Source: Sipunculus nudus
Taxonomy: Eukaryota; Annelida; Sipuncula; Golfingiida; Sipunculidae
DNA length: 64,000 nucleotides
Assembly (NCBI GenBank): GCA_026874595.1
Contig: CM049309.1
Coordinates: forward strand, 68,554,926 to 68,618,925
Reading direction: 5' to 3'
Shown here one piece after another: positions 46,818 through 58,039 of this stretch. The position numbers and the translations under genes were made by a program. A model generated the notes under the pieces. The model made no database searches, was not told the origin of the DNA, and saw only the letters and a program-made list of their open reading frames with translations. Position 1 is the stretch's first letter. Each line of letters opens with the position of its first letter.

Positions 46818-46910
46818 TATATATATATGCCCTAAAAAAGTGTATTTTGAACAATTGTTACAGCTTTTTAAACGTAATTCAAGGTATTACATGTTAACAG
46901 TTGTAACTGA

Positions 46911-46954
<44 letters not shown>

Positions 46955-46957
<3 letters not shown>

Positions 46958-47795
46958 TGGTGGGAGTCGGTTCCTTTTTCATAGTCGATCATCGGTTTGA
47001 GCAAACCGACTGATGATCGATTATTCATCGATCCTGTGTTTCCCCGGCAGGTATTCTCCTCTCGCGCACGAGTGTAACGATCCTTCCACGTATAAAGACA
47101 ATCAGACTAATTTAAAGATCAAATTTAACGACGGGTAATATCTTTCATTGTGGAAATTAAGAGCGTCTAAGAATGTTAGGCCTATAGATGGGCTGTTTTT
47201 CTATCACATGAAGTCAGATTTTACGGGCCCAGGTGCGCTTGGGGCAGATCATCCAAAAAAAATTGCAGACTAGTCCAAAATAAAATTCCAGCTGAAATCC
47301 AAATATTCGACCGGCCGGGTTAGCCCCAACAAAGATTTTTTTTAAGGACGGCCTAAACAACGGCACCTGACATCCGTTGAATAGAATGTTTCTAAGAGAA
47401 TCTCGCAAAATTGGCATAGACCTTGAGAATTTATGGAGCATTTCAACGCCTTCCCGCCCAATTTTGCAGTCTACATCTCGTAAGAAAACTCTCCGCTAAT
47501 TCTGCAGCTCCCTGCGAGTTCACAAATAATAAGTTTAATAAGTCCTCCGTTCTGGCATCTATATACCGTGTCATACTCAGTTTTATATGGAAGTTATTTG
47601 GAAACCCAGACTCATTATATAAAGCGCGGAATGTGGTAAAAAAATGAAAAATAAATATTGCCTATAACATAAAGGCATTCTGGAAAGAATACAATCATTA
47701 TTATGATGTAATCGATAGTTGCCTTTGGTAATCGAGCGCTTGAAAGTGGCAGGAAACCGACTGACTTTCGATAAAACTGGATGATCGGCCCACCA

Positions 47796-47798
<3 letters not shown>
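46955..47798. mobile_element. hAT-like MITE, copy 2, inside (TA)n
   Basis: Begins TAGTGGTGGGAGTCGGTTCC and ends GATGATCGGCCCACCACTA, flanked on both sides by ATATATAT, a perfect 8-bp duplication although inside a TA repeat. 844 bp; the middle (about 47040-47380) differs from the other two copies. Confidence 0.85.
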
Positions 47799-47853
<55 letters not shown>

Positions 47854-48309
47854 TTGTAAAAGTGAATTTTGAACAATTGTTACAGCTTATTAAACGTCAT
47901 TGAATAATAATATGGGCCTACATATATCTTTTAGATAAACACTTTTCACTATACCACCACACTCAGCAAGCTCGCCCACAAACACGGGAATATCGAATCC
48001 TTCGTGTTTCGTACGCTTGTTCTGTGTTACGAAAGCGTTGAGGGTCTAATGATACTAGTATATAGTAGAACCAAAGAGAAAACAAAATAACATATTTTAA
48101 TTATATACCTGATCAGAAAGTAACAGAAGTAAGAGAAAACAGAAGTAAGCGTTGTAGTGAAAAAGCTCTATGGTAAGGGTGGTAAAGACCTGCTAGTAAA
48201 ACGCACACAGACGCGGATATGTTAGTTCCGACCCTCCCATCGCATGTGGAATTTATCCATTGTTTTACACAATATTTACACTATATACATGTATCTATAT
48301 ATGTGTGTA

Positions 48310-49008
48310 TAGGTTCGAGTACGAGTACTTGACAGTAAACCGAGTACAAATACGAATACAAGTACAGGCATGCTCTCATGTACTCGATACAAGTACAAGT
48401 ACTCATGGTTTGAGTTTATTTCCTTGAAAGTACTTAACAAATCTTTTATTACCGATTACTTTAATTTTTTTTTTGTTCTGTATCAATACAACAATGTACA
48501 CAATGTTTATCATTCATTACATTAAAAAAAACTGTATTTTCTGACCATAAAATCAAAATAAACTCTTGCAGAAGTCCACGATTTTTTAATACATCCATGT
48601 TTTATGTATCATTCTATCATTATTTACAGAATATAGATCTCTGAGAATTTGCTCATATTAAGTGAAACTTTAACCCTGTTAACCGAGTTCTGAGGATTGG
48701 ATCTCAAGTAAATATTTTAAAGTTTAATTTAAGAAGCAGGTTATAATATTTGATAAATATATATAAATTAGGCCTATTATGTTCATACCAGGTGGGAAAT
48801 AAGTAACCGAATTTAATTTCAAATGCATAAATTTGTTTTTTTAGTGCATATGCAAATTAATACTGTATTATAGTTACTTTACTACAAGTAAAATCTGCAA
48901 CAATTTTAGAAAGTACTTAAAATGTACTCATGAGTACTTGAATACGAGTGCAAGTACACAGAAAAATGTATTTAAGTACCAGTACTGAGTACTTGTACTC
49001 GCCCAAAC
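48310..49008. mobile_element. TIR element rich in GTACTTG/GAGTAC motifs
   Basis: The ends are imperfect inverted repeats about 90-100 bases long made of GAGTACAAGTACT-like motifs (48310-48410 and 48915-49008). GGTTCGAGTACGAGTACTTG at the left pairs with GTACTTGTACTCGCCCAAAC at the right. The interior is AT-rich and non-coding. A target duplication is unclear because the right flank is a TA repeat. Probably a non-autonomous DNA transposon. Confidence 0.6.
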
Positions 49009-49011
49009 CCA

Positions 49012-49015
<4 letters not shown>

Positions 49016-49090
<75 letters not shown>
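49016..49090. repeat. (TA)n microsatellite
   Basis: About 75 bases of TA with one interruption near 49042. Confidence 0.97.
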
Positions 49091-49092
<2 letters not shown>

Positions 49093-49477
49093 GGATTTTA
49101 CTGGATTATCCCAGTTAAATATGGAGAATCAACCATTCCACCCTCTTAAGACAAAGTGAAAATACACGGAATATATCGGTATACTTGTCTGCGTAATAAT
49201 AACCGATTCTCTGCAGGCCTGGAACACTTAGAAAATGGAAAGGGTCGAAGTTTTAGATTTGAAAACGCGTTTTGAATTTTATATACTAATTTAAAAATGC
49301 TTATTGTAATTCTTCTTAATTGCAGTTAATACTGTTACACAGTCGTCTTTTGATACTCCTGATTTGGGTCACTTGAGTTTTTAGGCAACTTTAACATCCT
49401 AAATTTCAAGGAGTAATAGTCATTTGCAGCCCTTGATAACCGAGTAAAATATGTTCTGTAGGCCTATGGGCTCTGGC

Positions 49478-50396
49478 TAGTGGTGGGAGTCGGTTTCTTT
49501 TTCATAATCGATCATCGGTTTAGGCAAACCGATCGATGATCGATTATTAATCGGTTCAGACAAATTTAAAGAAATATGCAATTATATTTGAAACTTTACT
49601 CTCTTAACCCAACCCGTATGTCTTAGTAATTCTTCCTTATGAAAAGAAGTCTTTTCCTTTTTATAATAGGAATATTTTCCTATTATTACTAAGCTATGCT
49701 ATTAAAAGTTTCATTTTTATTAATTATAATAATCAAGAATTAAACCACAGTCCAGGACATCTACTTGCTGGCCCTCAAGAATACTTCGGCGAATCATTTA
49801 AACTTTACCACCAGCAAGGACTTTCATTTTATAACAATTATGACGACTGCCGACATGCATACTGGTTTCAAAGGCCCGCCAGGAAAATTACAGACCTCAA
49901 TAATTGTTGGTAAAAATTTAAAAAAATTAATTGAAAGCTTAATATATATAATTACTTATGCGGCAGCGGCACCTGACATCAGTTGAAGTGATTATTTCTA
50001 AGAGAATCTCACAAAATTGGCATAGACCTGGAGAATTATGGAGCATTTTAACGCCATATCGCCCATATTTTGCAATGAACATCTCGTTAGAATACTCTCC
50101 GTTAATTCTGCAGCTCCCTGCCAGCTCATAGAGGTTTAAAAATCCTCCGTTCTCTCATCTACCGTGTCATACTCAGTTAGATACGGAGATTATTTTGGAA
50201 CATAGCCTTATTATATGAAGCGCGGAATGTTGTAAAATATGGAAGAATAATTTTGTCTATAACATAAAGACATTCCGAAAAAAAAAAAACAATCATGAGT
50301 ATGATGTAATTGATAGTTGCCTTTGGTAATCGAGCGCTTGAAAGTGGCAGCAAATCGACTGACTTTCGAAAAAACTCGATGATCTGCCCACCACTA
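49478..50396. mobile_element. hAT-like MITE, copy 3
   Basis: Begins TAGTGGTGGGAGTCGGTTTC, ends GATGATCTGCCCACCACTA and is flanked by the perfect 8-bp target duplication GCTCTGGC (49470-49477 and 50397-50404). A subterminal imperfect hairpin lies at about 49506-49545 (AATCGATCATCGGTTT against its near reverse complement). 919 bp. Short frames such as FHFITIMTTADMHTGF are shared with copy 1, but there is no transposase. It ends 98 bases before the TATA box of the CUB gene. Confidence 0.92.
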
Positions 50397-50493
50397 GCTC
50401 TGGCCTAGCTTCACGAAAAACACCTATCAGTGATGGTTGATGACGCATATTACTGTGCCCTGTCATTTATAATGTTGTCACATGTTATACAGG

Positions 50494-50502
50494 TATAAAA
50501 GC
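50494..50502 (+). promoter_or_regulatory. TATA box of the CUB gene
   Basis: TATAAAAGC. Transcription would start about 30 bases on, near 50524. A 5' untranslated exon ending CCAAAG|GTAGAAG at 50596 fits this. Confidence 0.6.
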
Positions 50503-50524
50503 GTCTCTGTCTATTTTTCGTAGC

Positions 50525-50596
50525 TGGCAGAATTAGCTCCTTTTCTTGGACACGCTTTCTTTGTTATCAGTGACGATTATACCTCTCCAGCCAAAG
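50525..50596 (+). other. Probable 5' untranslated exon of the CUB gene
   Basis: Runs from the predicted start near 50525 to the donor CCAAAG|GTAGAAG. The matching acceptor TTTTAACTTTCAG lies at 51000-51012, nine bases before the ATG. The intron contains a pyrimidine-rich run of CTTTTA-like repeats (50860-51000). Confidence 0.5.
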
Positions 50597-51021
50597 GTAG
50601 AAGGTGAAAATTAATGTTAATTATAGTATTTTTTTGCGGCAATGGTTTCTCTGGTGCGTCATGTGAAATATACATTCAGGCGCAAGCAGACGACACGCGC
50701 GGGTGAAATGTACATGATGACTTCACTCATTCACAGATGACATGTGCCGGTTAAAACTTGCGCCAGTTTTATATATTTTTTTTTATTTCGTCTGTTTTGG
50801 TTTGGCTGTGACTCTGATTTTATTGCCGAACAATGAATCTTATCATAAGTACTTTTTTAGTTATACTTTTTTAACTTTTAGGTTTTAAGCTCCACTTTTA
50901 AAGGTTTACTTTTTAATTTCCACTTTTAAACTTTACTTTACCTTTTTTTAAGTTTTACTATTTATATTTTACTTTTTATATTTTACACTTTGAGTTATAT
51001 TTTAACTTTCAGACTTGGTCC

Positions 51022-51451
51022 ATGATGCATGCATCCCAATATTTTATTGTCTTCCTCCTTGCCGTAGTGTTGAGTCTTGGTGGAACGCAGCTTGTGCCAG
51101 CGAAAACACGTGAGTGTTGTTATTCTATTGAAATTAATTTTATATTAAATAAAATTAATATGTTTAATAAATATATATATATGTGTGTGTGTGCTCATCT
51201 CCAAGACCGCTATCGGTGGTGCATGTATAAAAAAAATATCGATGCAAGTAACAGTATACTTTTAAAACTCCATTCATTGCATCTAATGTTAAGTTTTAAT
51301 ATATAGTTCACGACATTTTCAGAGATATTAGCTTTTTAGTCTCATCGGATTGGTCATACTCTTGGGAATTTTTTTCTTCTGTTATATTATAACACACGTA
51401 CAGTTGCTTCAAACTTTATCTAATCATAAATATCTCAGGATATCATATCAA

Positions 51452-51529
<78 letters not shown>

Positions 51530-53512
51530 CACTTCATTGTGCATGTGACCAATGACCAATGAGTCATTCTAATTATCAAATTTAGCCAATGCTTGTTTCC
51601 TGCATTAAAGCTTCATGAAGCTAACTTTTTTTTAATAAAGCAGTCATATGTGCATGAAACTTTTAATTATGCATGAAAAATTACACCATTATTACAAATA
51701 ACTATTTCGATTGTCTTTTTTTTCAGCAACTCTGTACTTTCCACATATGTGCCAGAGACTGAATTTTTTAGGATTTTACGGTATAAATTTGGTTTCCCAG
51801 TCGACGGATACATACGCAGCCAACTATCAGTGTATTGTCACCGTGACTCTCTCTAGAAATTACTACGCCAACCTGACATTCACGAGATTTGAGCTTGAAC
51901 CTCCATCAAATGGCGTATGTAATGACTACTTGCAAATATACCAGGGCAGGAGTGCCGATGGGCCTCAGATAACGGGTCAAGTCTGCGGTTCCGTTCCTCC
52001 CTTCCACAATTTCATAGCCAATACCTCGGAGATCACAGTCATATTCAAAACAAACCATGTCAATGAACGTCAAGGGTTTCGTCTGGAGATAAGGCGTGCG
52101 CAGAAATTGCACAATAGCGGAGGATCTTCCGGTTTAAGCGGTGGTTCGTCCGGAGGTTCCGGTGTGACCATGCCTTACGGCGGTGGAGGCGTTTATAATA
52201 CTGCAGCCAGCCCACTAGGTGAGTTCATGAAGCATAATTTTCATGATACACTGAACCCTCGAATCACTTTAACTGATCCATGCATCCACGTGCTTTATTT
52301 TTATATATTCTTACATTTTATAAATACAAAATCATTTTTACAAGGATTTTTGTTTATGTTTGAAGAGTACTATAAATATCACATTCTGTAGAACTCATGG
52401 AAACGAGGTGGCGAATCTCGTTAACAGGCCATTCCCCAAAATGGCTAAAAACTTTTTTTGTCTCGCATACGGACAGTCATGTGTGAACAAAACTTTTAAT
52501 CGGCCGGAAAAAAGGAATTATTGACAATTATCAGAACTCTTTGGATAAAAGTGCCTGTCGATGTCATGAATATGCACCAGGTCTACGACATGGACTTGAT
52601 TTAATCGGTTTTCCTTTAATTGTTGCCAATGAAAAATAAGTAGATAATCCCTTGAACGTTTTTTATTGTGCAGGCGCGGATCCAGGATTATTTGCACGTG
52701 GGGGGGGGGGGGGGGGGTAGTGTCAACGCTAGTGTAGATAAACATAGGGCGATTATTATTCCGAGCAGTCTAAATTTGGTCGAGATTCCCCCCCCCCCCC
52801 CCCCCCCGGATCCGCGCCTGTTGTGTCAACCGAAATGAACGCTTTTCTCGAATAGCCTTTGCATATCAAACTCGCATGTGGTTGTTTTCTGTTGGTCCCC
52901 TTTAATTTCACCTATACGGGGTTTAGTCCATTATACATACTAATATATTCAATTGTCCATTTTAATAAAGAAACATCCTATAATGTCCACATAAGAAATG
53001 AAACCAACGAATCATATAATGCCAATATTTTGTGGTAGTAAATTTACAAGCGAGTGGCAATGCTCTGAGCTAATAAACAGTTACCGGTCTGAAAGGTCAA
53101 CTATCGGTAAGCATACCTTATTCATGGCAACGTACACTGAGGAATTCATTTAGCTGTAAACCCCCGACAATTGAAACCATTCACACCTATGACTTTGTAT
53201 GCAATTTAATAAGAAGAAAGAAACAAACACTCAACAAAGTACGCATATATACACAACCACTTAATACACTGTAAAATACCACCTCATAGTGAACATGGGA
53301 TGCACTGTTCGCATGTCCGACGTGTCAAACTGCGACTTAACACAAATGTCACAGTAGGTGTTCAGTAGTAACAGATGAGAGGAGGTACAGGTATTTAATA
53401 TTTACTCAGATTCGAGTGGGCTTTATGTATTTCAGAGGCGACGCCTTGGACAAAGTGGACAACTGTTACTCTTTTATTGGCATCTAGGCTGTCTGACTCT
53501 CTCAGCAGATGA
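51022..53512 (+). CDS. Secreted single-CUB-domain protein (three coding exons, 218 aa)
   Basis: Coding exons are 51022-51109, 51727-52218 and 53436-53512, with donors ACAC|GTGAGT and CTAG|GTGAGT and acceptors TTTTTTTCAG and ATGTATTTCAG. Both introns are phase 1 and the total of 657 bases is exactly 219 codons. Residues 1-23 are a signal peptide (MMHASQYFIVFLLAVVLSLG). A CUB domain spans about 38-152, with the four cysteines C38, C65, C94 and C116 expected to pair 1-2 and 3-4, plus the FxLE...C.DYL core (F84 to L98) and CG at 116-117. D96 of the calcium site is present, but the usual later Asp is Asn (N139). N-glycosylation sites are N78 and N128. Residues 160-184 form a Gly/Ser-rich linker, followed by a short tail to R218. 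CUB proteins act outside the cell in adhesion, protease targeting or matrix. An alternative start is the second ATG at 51025. Confidence 0.85.
51181..51194. repeat. TA/GT microsatellite in intron
   Basis: Short tract in the first coding-region intron of the CUB gene, just after the donor. Confidence 0.7.
51454..51526. repeat. (CT)n(TA)n compound microsatellite in intron
   Basis: About 30 bases of CT followed by about 42 of TA, between coding exons 1 and 2 of the CUB gene. Confidence 0.97.
52671..52820. mobile_element. GGATCC/poly-G TIR element in the last CUB intron
   Basis: CAGGCGCGGATCC at the left and GGATCCGCGCCTG at the right are perfect 13-bp inverted repeats. TTGTG lies on both sides, a probable short target duplication. 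The interior contains G19 and C20 tracts. At 150 bp this is the cleanest member of the family in the window. Confidence 0.8.
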
Positions 53513-53752
53513 AACGGCGACCACTGTTTCCATGGCATTTCGGGTCAAAGGCTTGTGAAGTCATGACACCCTGTTCTAGCTTCTGGTGGCACGGTTGGTA
53601 AGGCCACAAAAATGAATAAATTGTTCCATGAACTCTGGGACCATACATATTTGGAGCCAGTGATTTGTTTTCTTTTATATGTAACTGGCATAGAAAAATA
53701 TAGTTCACATGTTGCAGCTTGTAGGAAGGATAATGTTGGCCAATGTCAAAAT

Positions 53753-53758
53753 AATAAA
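53753..53758 (+). terminator. Poly(A) signal of the CUB gene
   Basis: AATAAA about 240 bases after the stop codon at 53510-53512; the first clear hexamer downstream on this strand. Confidence 0.6.
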
Positions 53759-53779
53759 GTATTGCATATATGAAGAAAA

Positions 53780-55685
53780 CAAATTTATTAAGTTTACAAT
53801 TATATCTTTATAAATGAAAATTTACATGATTGATACTCAGCAATTAGCAATGTTAATACCTAGGACTTATTGCTTATTATTCAAAGTCTCCCTAAATGGA
53901 TATGTAAAAACAGGAGTGACAATTCCGTATAATTTTCTTGGTGTGCCTAAATGATTCATGAGGCACCCAGGGACCGCTTCAGAGAGGAGCTACCAAATCA
54001 TATCTTTACTTGAGCGAAAACGTTTACTTACTTACAACGCCAATGACGAGTACATATTTCCACTCAGTTTATAATTGACAAGAGGCGTTGGTGTTTTGCC
54101 AGTGTTAGCTGGTTTAGATCAAGCGGTGAGTGATTGGATACGTGGCCCCTCCCTGTTGCCATGGAGTCATGTGCATTTATCAATCTTCGGTCAGGAATTC
54201 AGTTTCATGCGTGATTTATGTAACCTTACAACTCCACCCTAACAGTATATGGCTACGCCTGCCTTTTTATAGATTGTTTTTTTATGGAGGTTAACACTTT
54301 CTTTGTGATTTTTCCTTCGTTACTTTGAATATAAACTACTTAATTATTATAGCCCCGTACGAAAACTTTTAATTTTCTTTTTTTAAAGAATTCCTTTGGT
54401 GGAGGTAGCCGCCTCCATTTTTTTATGCTTGATTAAATATAAGTGATATGTACATCTGCAGAATTCTATTGCGGTTTCGGACTACGTGACACGTGGTAAT
54501 TCCGGTGTCAACCACACTCGGTGTATACACTGAATGCGGGTCCTGGGTGTGTGTTATCCACCTAAGAATCTCCTTTATGATTGAGACAGAGCGCTCACCC
54601 TGGGTTGGGACCGACAGTGTGAAGGTTAAGTAAACCTATTCCACGTGCGTTTGTGTGAATGAAGGATTTCATCTAGTCCCAGGCTTTGCCCTGATTTGAT
54701 TGGGTGGTACACATGTGATATCATGGACTGAATTTTATCAACAACTCAGATCTAGTAATGCATATTGTTTTTATTCTCTGCTAAAATTTTGGGACCGACA
54801 CTGGCAGAAACACTGTGTTTTTACTGAGATCTAGAATTTTTGGTCACAGGGGATTTCCCAGTGTGTGACGTCACTGCCGTGATTACATTGCTCATAGATG
54901 TGACAATAGTGAACAAATCACACAACCTCATGTTTTTAGTAGGAAAATATATGCAAAAAATGTTTTCCTCCAGGAATTGGGCTCATTATATGTACTATCT
55001 ATATTAATATTTTTTTTTTATAACCAGTTATGTTATATGATAATATAATGAGATTTGGAATACGTTTGCTAGACCTGAAATCTCACTGCCTCGGCCGAGA
55101 TACGAAATCATGACCTCCTTTGAGCCCGGAGCTCTATCCCAAGACGATGGACGTCGGTCGTTACGCGTGCCTTAAAGAATAAGAAACCGGCACACATTTG
55201 TATTATTCATGAGCAAGTTTTCATTTAAAATCGATATATTATCCCGGTTTTCGTTCCTCATGATTTTACATCTATCTTTCGCTCATGAATTTTCCAGTTA
55301 CTCGTACATAAATAAATAGGACCACTTGCAAAATGCTCTAAATAATGTTATCTGTTCATACTTTGTTTGTATTGAAGAAAGGGATACGAAACAAGTATTG
55401 TGAGATTTTTCTCACTAGTTATTTCTAGACTGCTGTCTTCCGGTGACATGTTTGTCTTTGTATGTGTATGTGTGTGTTTAAATGCTGTTTTTTTATTGCG
55501 TCCTATTCATCAGAAGATTTTGTGGCCATGTGGTTTTACATATCTACTTTAACATTTCATCTGTCAGACACCGCATGATGTCAATTTATACAAATATGGG
55601 TGCATTGTTAATGATTGTATTGATAGGCCAGATTAGTGTAATAACTAACCTAACCGGCAAGTATGGTAACACGAATTCTGTGATA
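53780..55685. other. Noncoding stretch downstream of the CUB gene
   Basis: No exon or element with definable ends. A short GC-rich patch at about 55085-55145 has tRNA/SINE-like text on the minus strand (see findings). Confidence 0.4.
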
Positions 55686-55687
<2 letters not shown>

Positions 55688-55733
<46 letters not shown>

Positions 55734-55746
55734 TCATCATCATCAT
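55688..55746. repeat. (TA)n(TCA)n microsatellite
   Basis: About 42 bases of TA passing into five TCA triplets. Confidence 0.97.
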
Positions 55747-56637
55747 AAATCATGAGTGATATATTAATAATTAAAATATCAATTGCATACTGTATTGATG
55801 TTTTATAATAAAAATGTTAAATGTTACTTGACACCTTGTACACTGTTCTTAATTTGTTGATATTTGATGTAGATTGCTATTATCGGGAACTTAAAACTGC
55901 GTCATTTTTTTTAATTGAACAACGTTAAAATATCATATAAAACATTAAGCTGACAACGTACGCCGAAAGTTCTGATTCAGTAGCAAAGGAATGTGTAAAT
56001 TCAGATCCATCAATCAATACTTGGACAGCACTAATTGCTGTACCGGTAAGTCAAACCAGCAGTCAGCTGCGTGGACATATACAGCTATCTTGTAAACTTA
56101 AACCGTTAGAGAGTTCAGTGTATCAAGTATAAATCTATATATACTTTGTGGGGTGTTTATGAATTTAAAATGACATCACCTCATGATCTACATGCAGCTA
56201 CGCTGTCACTTAAAACCTCACCTCAACCAGACCATTCGTTAGATAGTTTTGTGTACATTCTCTCAACACCTTATACCTGTGCGAGAAAATTCCCTTATAA
56301 CTGATATATTGGTAATCACTCCCCCCCCCCCCCCCTCCACATGTTTGTTGAATTTCTGACCGCATGAATACAAGAACACGATACACGGGTTACTGGGAAA
56401 CTTGAACGCGACACGGGACAAGTAACCATGGAGATGGAATTATACTTTGGTTTGTGAGTTCACATGTTTATTTTGTAGCCTAATGTTAAGATTACCACAA
56501 TATCCATGCAGTACGATGGATGACCAGGGCTGTACATTTCCCAGTATAACTTGTGTCTCGACTCAAGTGGGCATTTAAGTCAAATATGAATGCCTACTGA
56601 GACGTGTATACATGTTTAATTTTGTTACTTAACAAAA
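55747..56637. other. Noncoding stretch before the right composite copy
   Basis: AT-rich with a C run at about 56321-56334; no exon or repeat ends seen. Confidence 0.4.
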
Positions 56638-57239
56638 TAGTGCGGCGGCTAATGGGAAAATTGTGCAAATTGTGATAAAAGTACCAAATTTGGTACAGTT
56701 GTAGTATTGTACACTGGCTTTCGTTTAAGAAATAGTTCCATGAAATATTCATGGTATTTCAGGGGTGAATCTTGCAATTACTTTGGGGGAACCGATAAAT
56801 AAATTAAATAATTGATAAATAATGTCTAATCTAAAAGTGTTCGATCAAGGCCTTTATTTTGCAGTACATGGAATACAGAAGTCTGCTGATGCTAAAACTT
56901 TACGTTCAAGTGAAGTTAATTCAGTTTAACAAGCGACCAGATTAATGGAGCAGGATGTATTTATTTATCAAGTATTGTGCAGAACTAACGCGATTTAACA
57001 CGCCTTTTTAATTTTTTTAACATGTATTTATATCGCAAACATGTTCCATGTTAATTATAACAAACGTAGGCTTACCATTAATTGAATAATTCACTTAATA
57101 AAGGGTATGGTGACAGCATGAATTATTACATGGATATAATTATAACTATTTATTTTTGTCAATCAGCCTACTAGAGCGCAAGTTATTTATTCAGTAAAAT
57201 GTTCGGAACTCTGCCTATCTACTTTTCCTGTTTATATGA

Positions 57240-57880
57240 GGGCTCTAGACCTATTGAATTACAACCCTGTCAGAATTCTAATACGGCCAACACAGCCCAA
57301 TCGCTGATTTTCTTTCGCACGTGATAACTCAGAAACAACAACATCCTTCAGCTTTCCAAAATTCACAGGGATGATCGGTACATACGAGGGCTTCAGACCT
57401 ATTGAATTACAGATTTGTCGAAATTTCAATATGGCCACCAGATCATAATGGGTGATTTTCTTTCGCACCGGATATCTCAACAAGAACATGCTTGATCTTT
57501 ATAATGTTCTCAGGGATCATTGGTGCCTATACGGACATAATCCCTTTCCAAAAACAGACCTTTCAGAATTCCAATATAGCTCCCAGAGCACAATTGGCGA
57601 AATTCTTTTAAGCACGATATCTCGACAAGAACAAGCTTGATCTATCTCATTTACAGAGAGACGATTGGTACCTATAAGGGCTCCATCTCTATCGAATTGT
57701 AGACCTGTCGGAATTTCAATATGGCCACCAGAGCACTATCGTTGATTTTCTTTCGCAACAATATGCTTGATCTTTCTCAAATTCACAGGGATCATTGGTG
57801 CCTATGAGGGCTTCTGACCTATTGAAATAAAGACTTGCTCAAAATCAAATATGGCCAACAGACTACAGTCCGTGATTTTA
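57240..57880 (+). repeat. About 145-bp tandem monomers upstream of the LINE, right copy
   Basis: Same array as 40700-41340 in reverse orientation. Shared phrases include AATATGGCCACCAGA, GATATCTCAACAAGAACATG and ATTGGTGCCTAT. About five units sit 150-200 bases before the endonuclease frame. Confidence 0.85.
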
Positions 57881-58039
57881 TATTGCACGCATTATTTCAG
57901 ACATCTTCTTTAATATTATTTGAACCAGTAGGATTTTTTCCCTCATGCATATGGATAAAAACCTGTTTCTGTTTGACATATTTTTCAACTTAAACTTAAT
58001 TTTACCCGTATGTAAACTAGTCCAGCACTAGCAGAAATG

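Larger units (their letters stand above)
45719..47906. repeat. Tandemly duplicated (TA)n locus, each copy carrying a different insertion
   Basis: Left flank text ACAGTTGTAACGGAGCATAT at about 45724 recurs as ACAGTTGTAACTGAGCATAT at about 46894. Right flank text TTTTGAACAATTGTTACAGC at about 46845 recurs at about 47867. Between the first pair lies a truncated LINE; between the second lies a hAT-like MITE. Both sit inside TA repeats. Confidence 0.8.
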
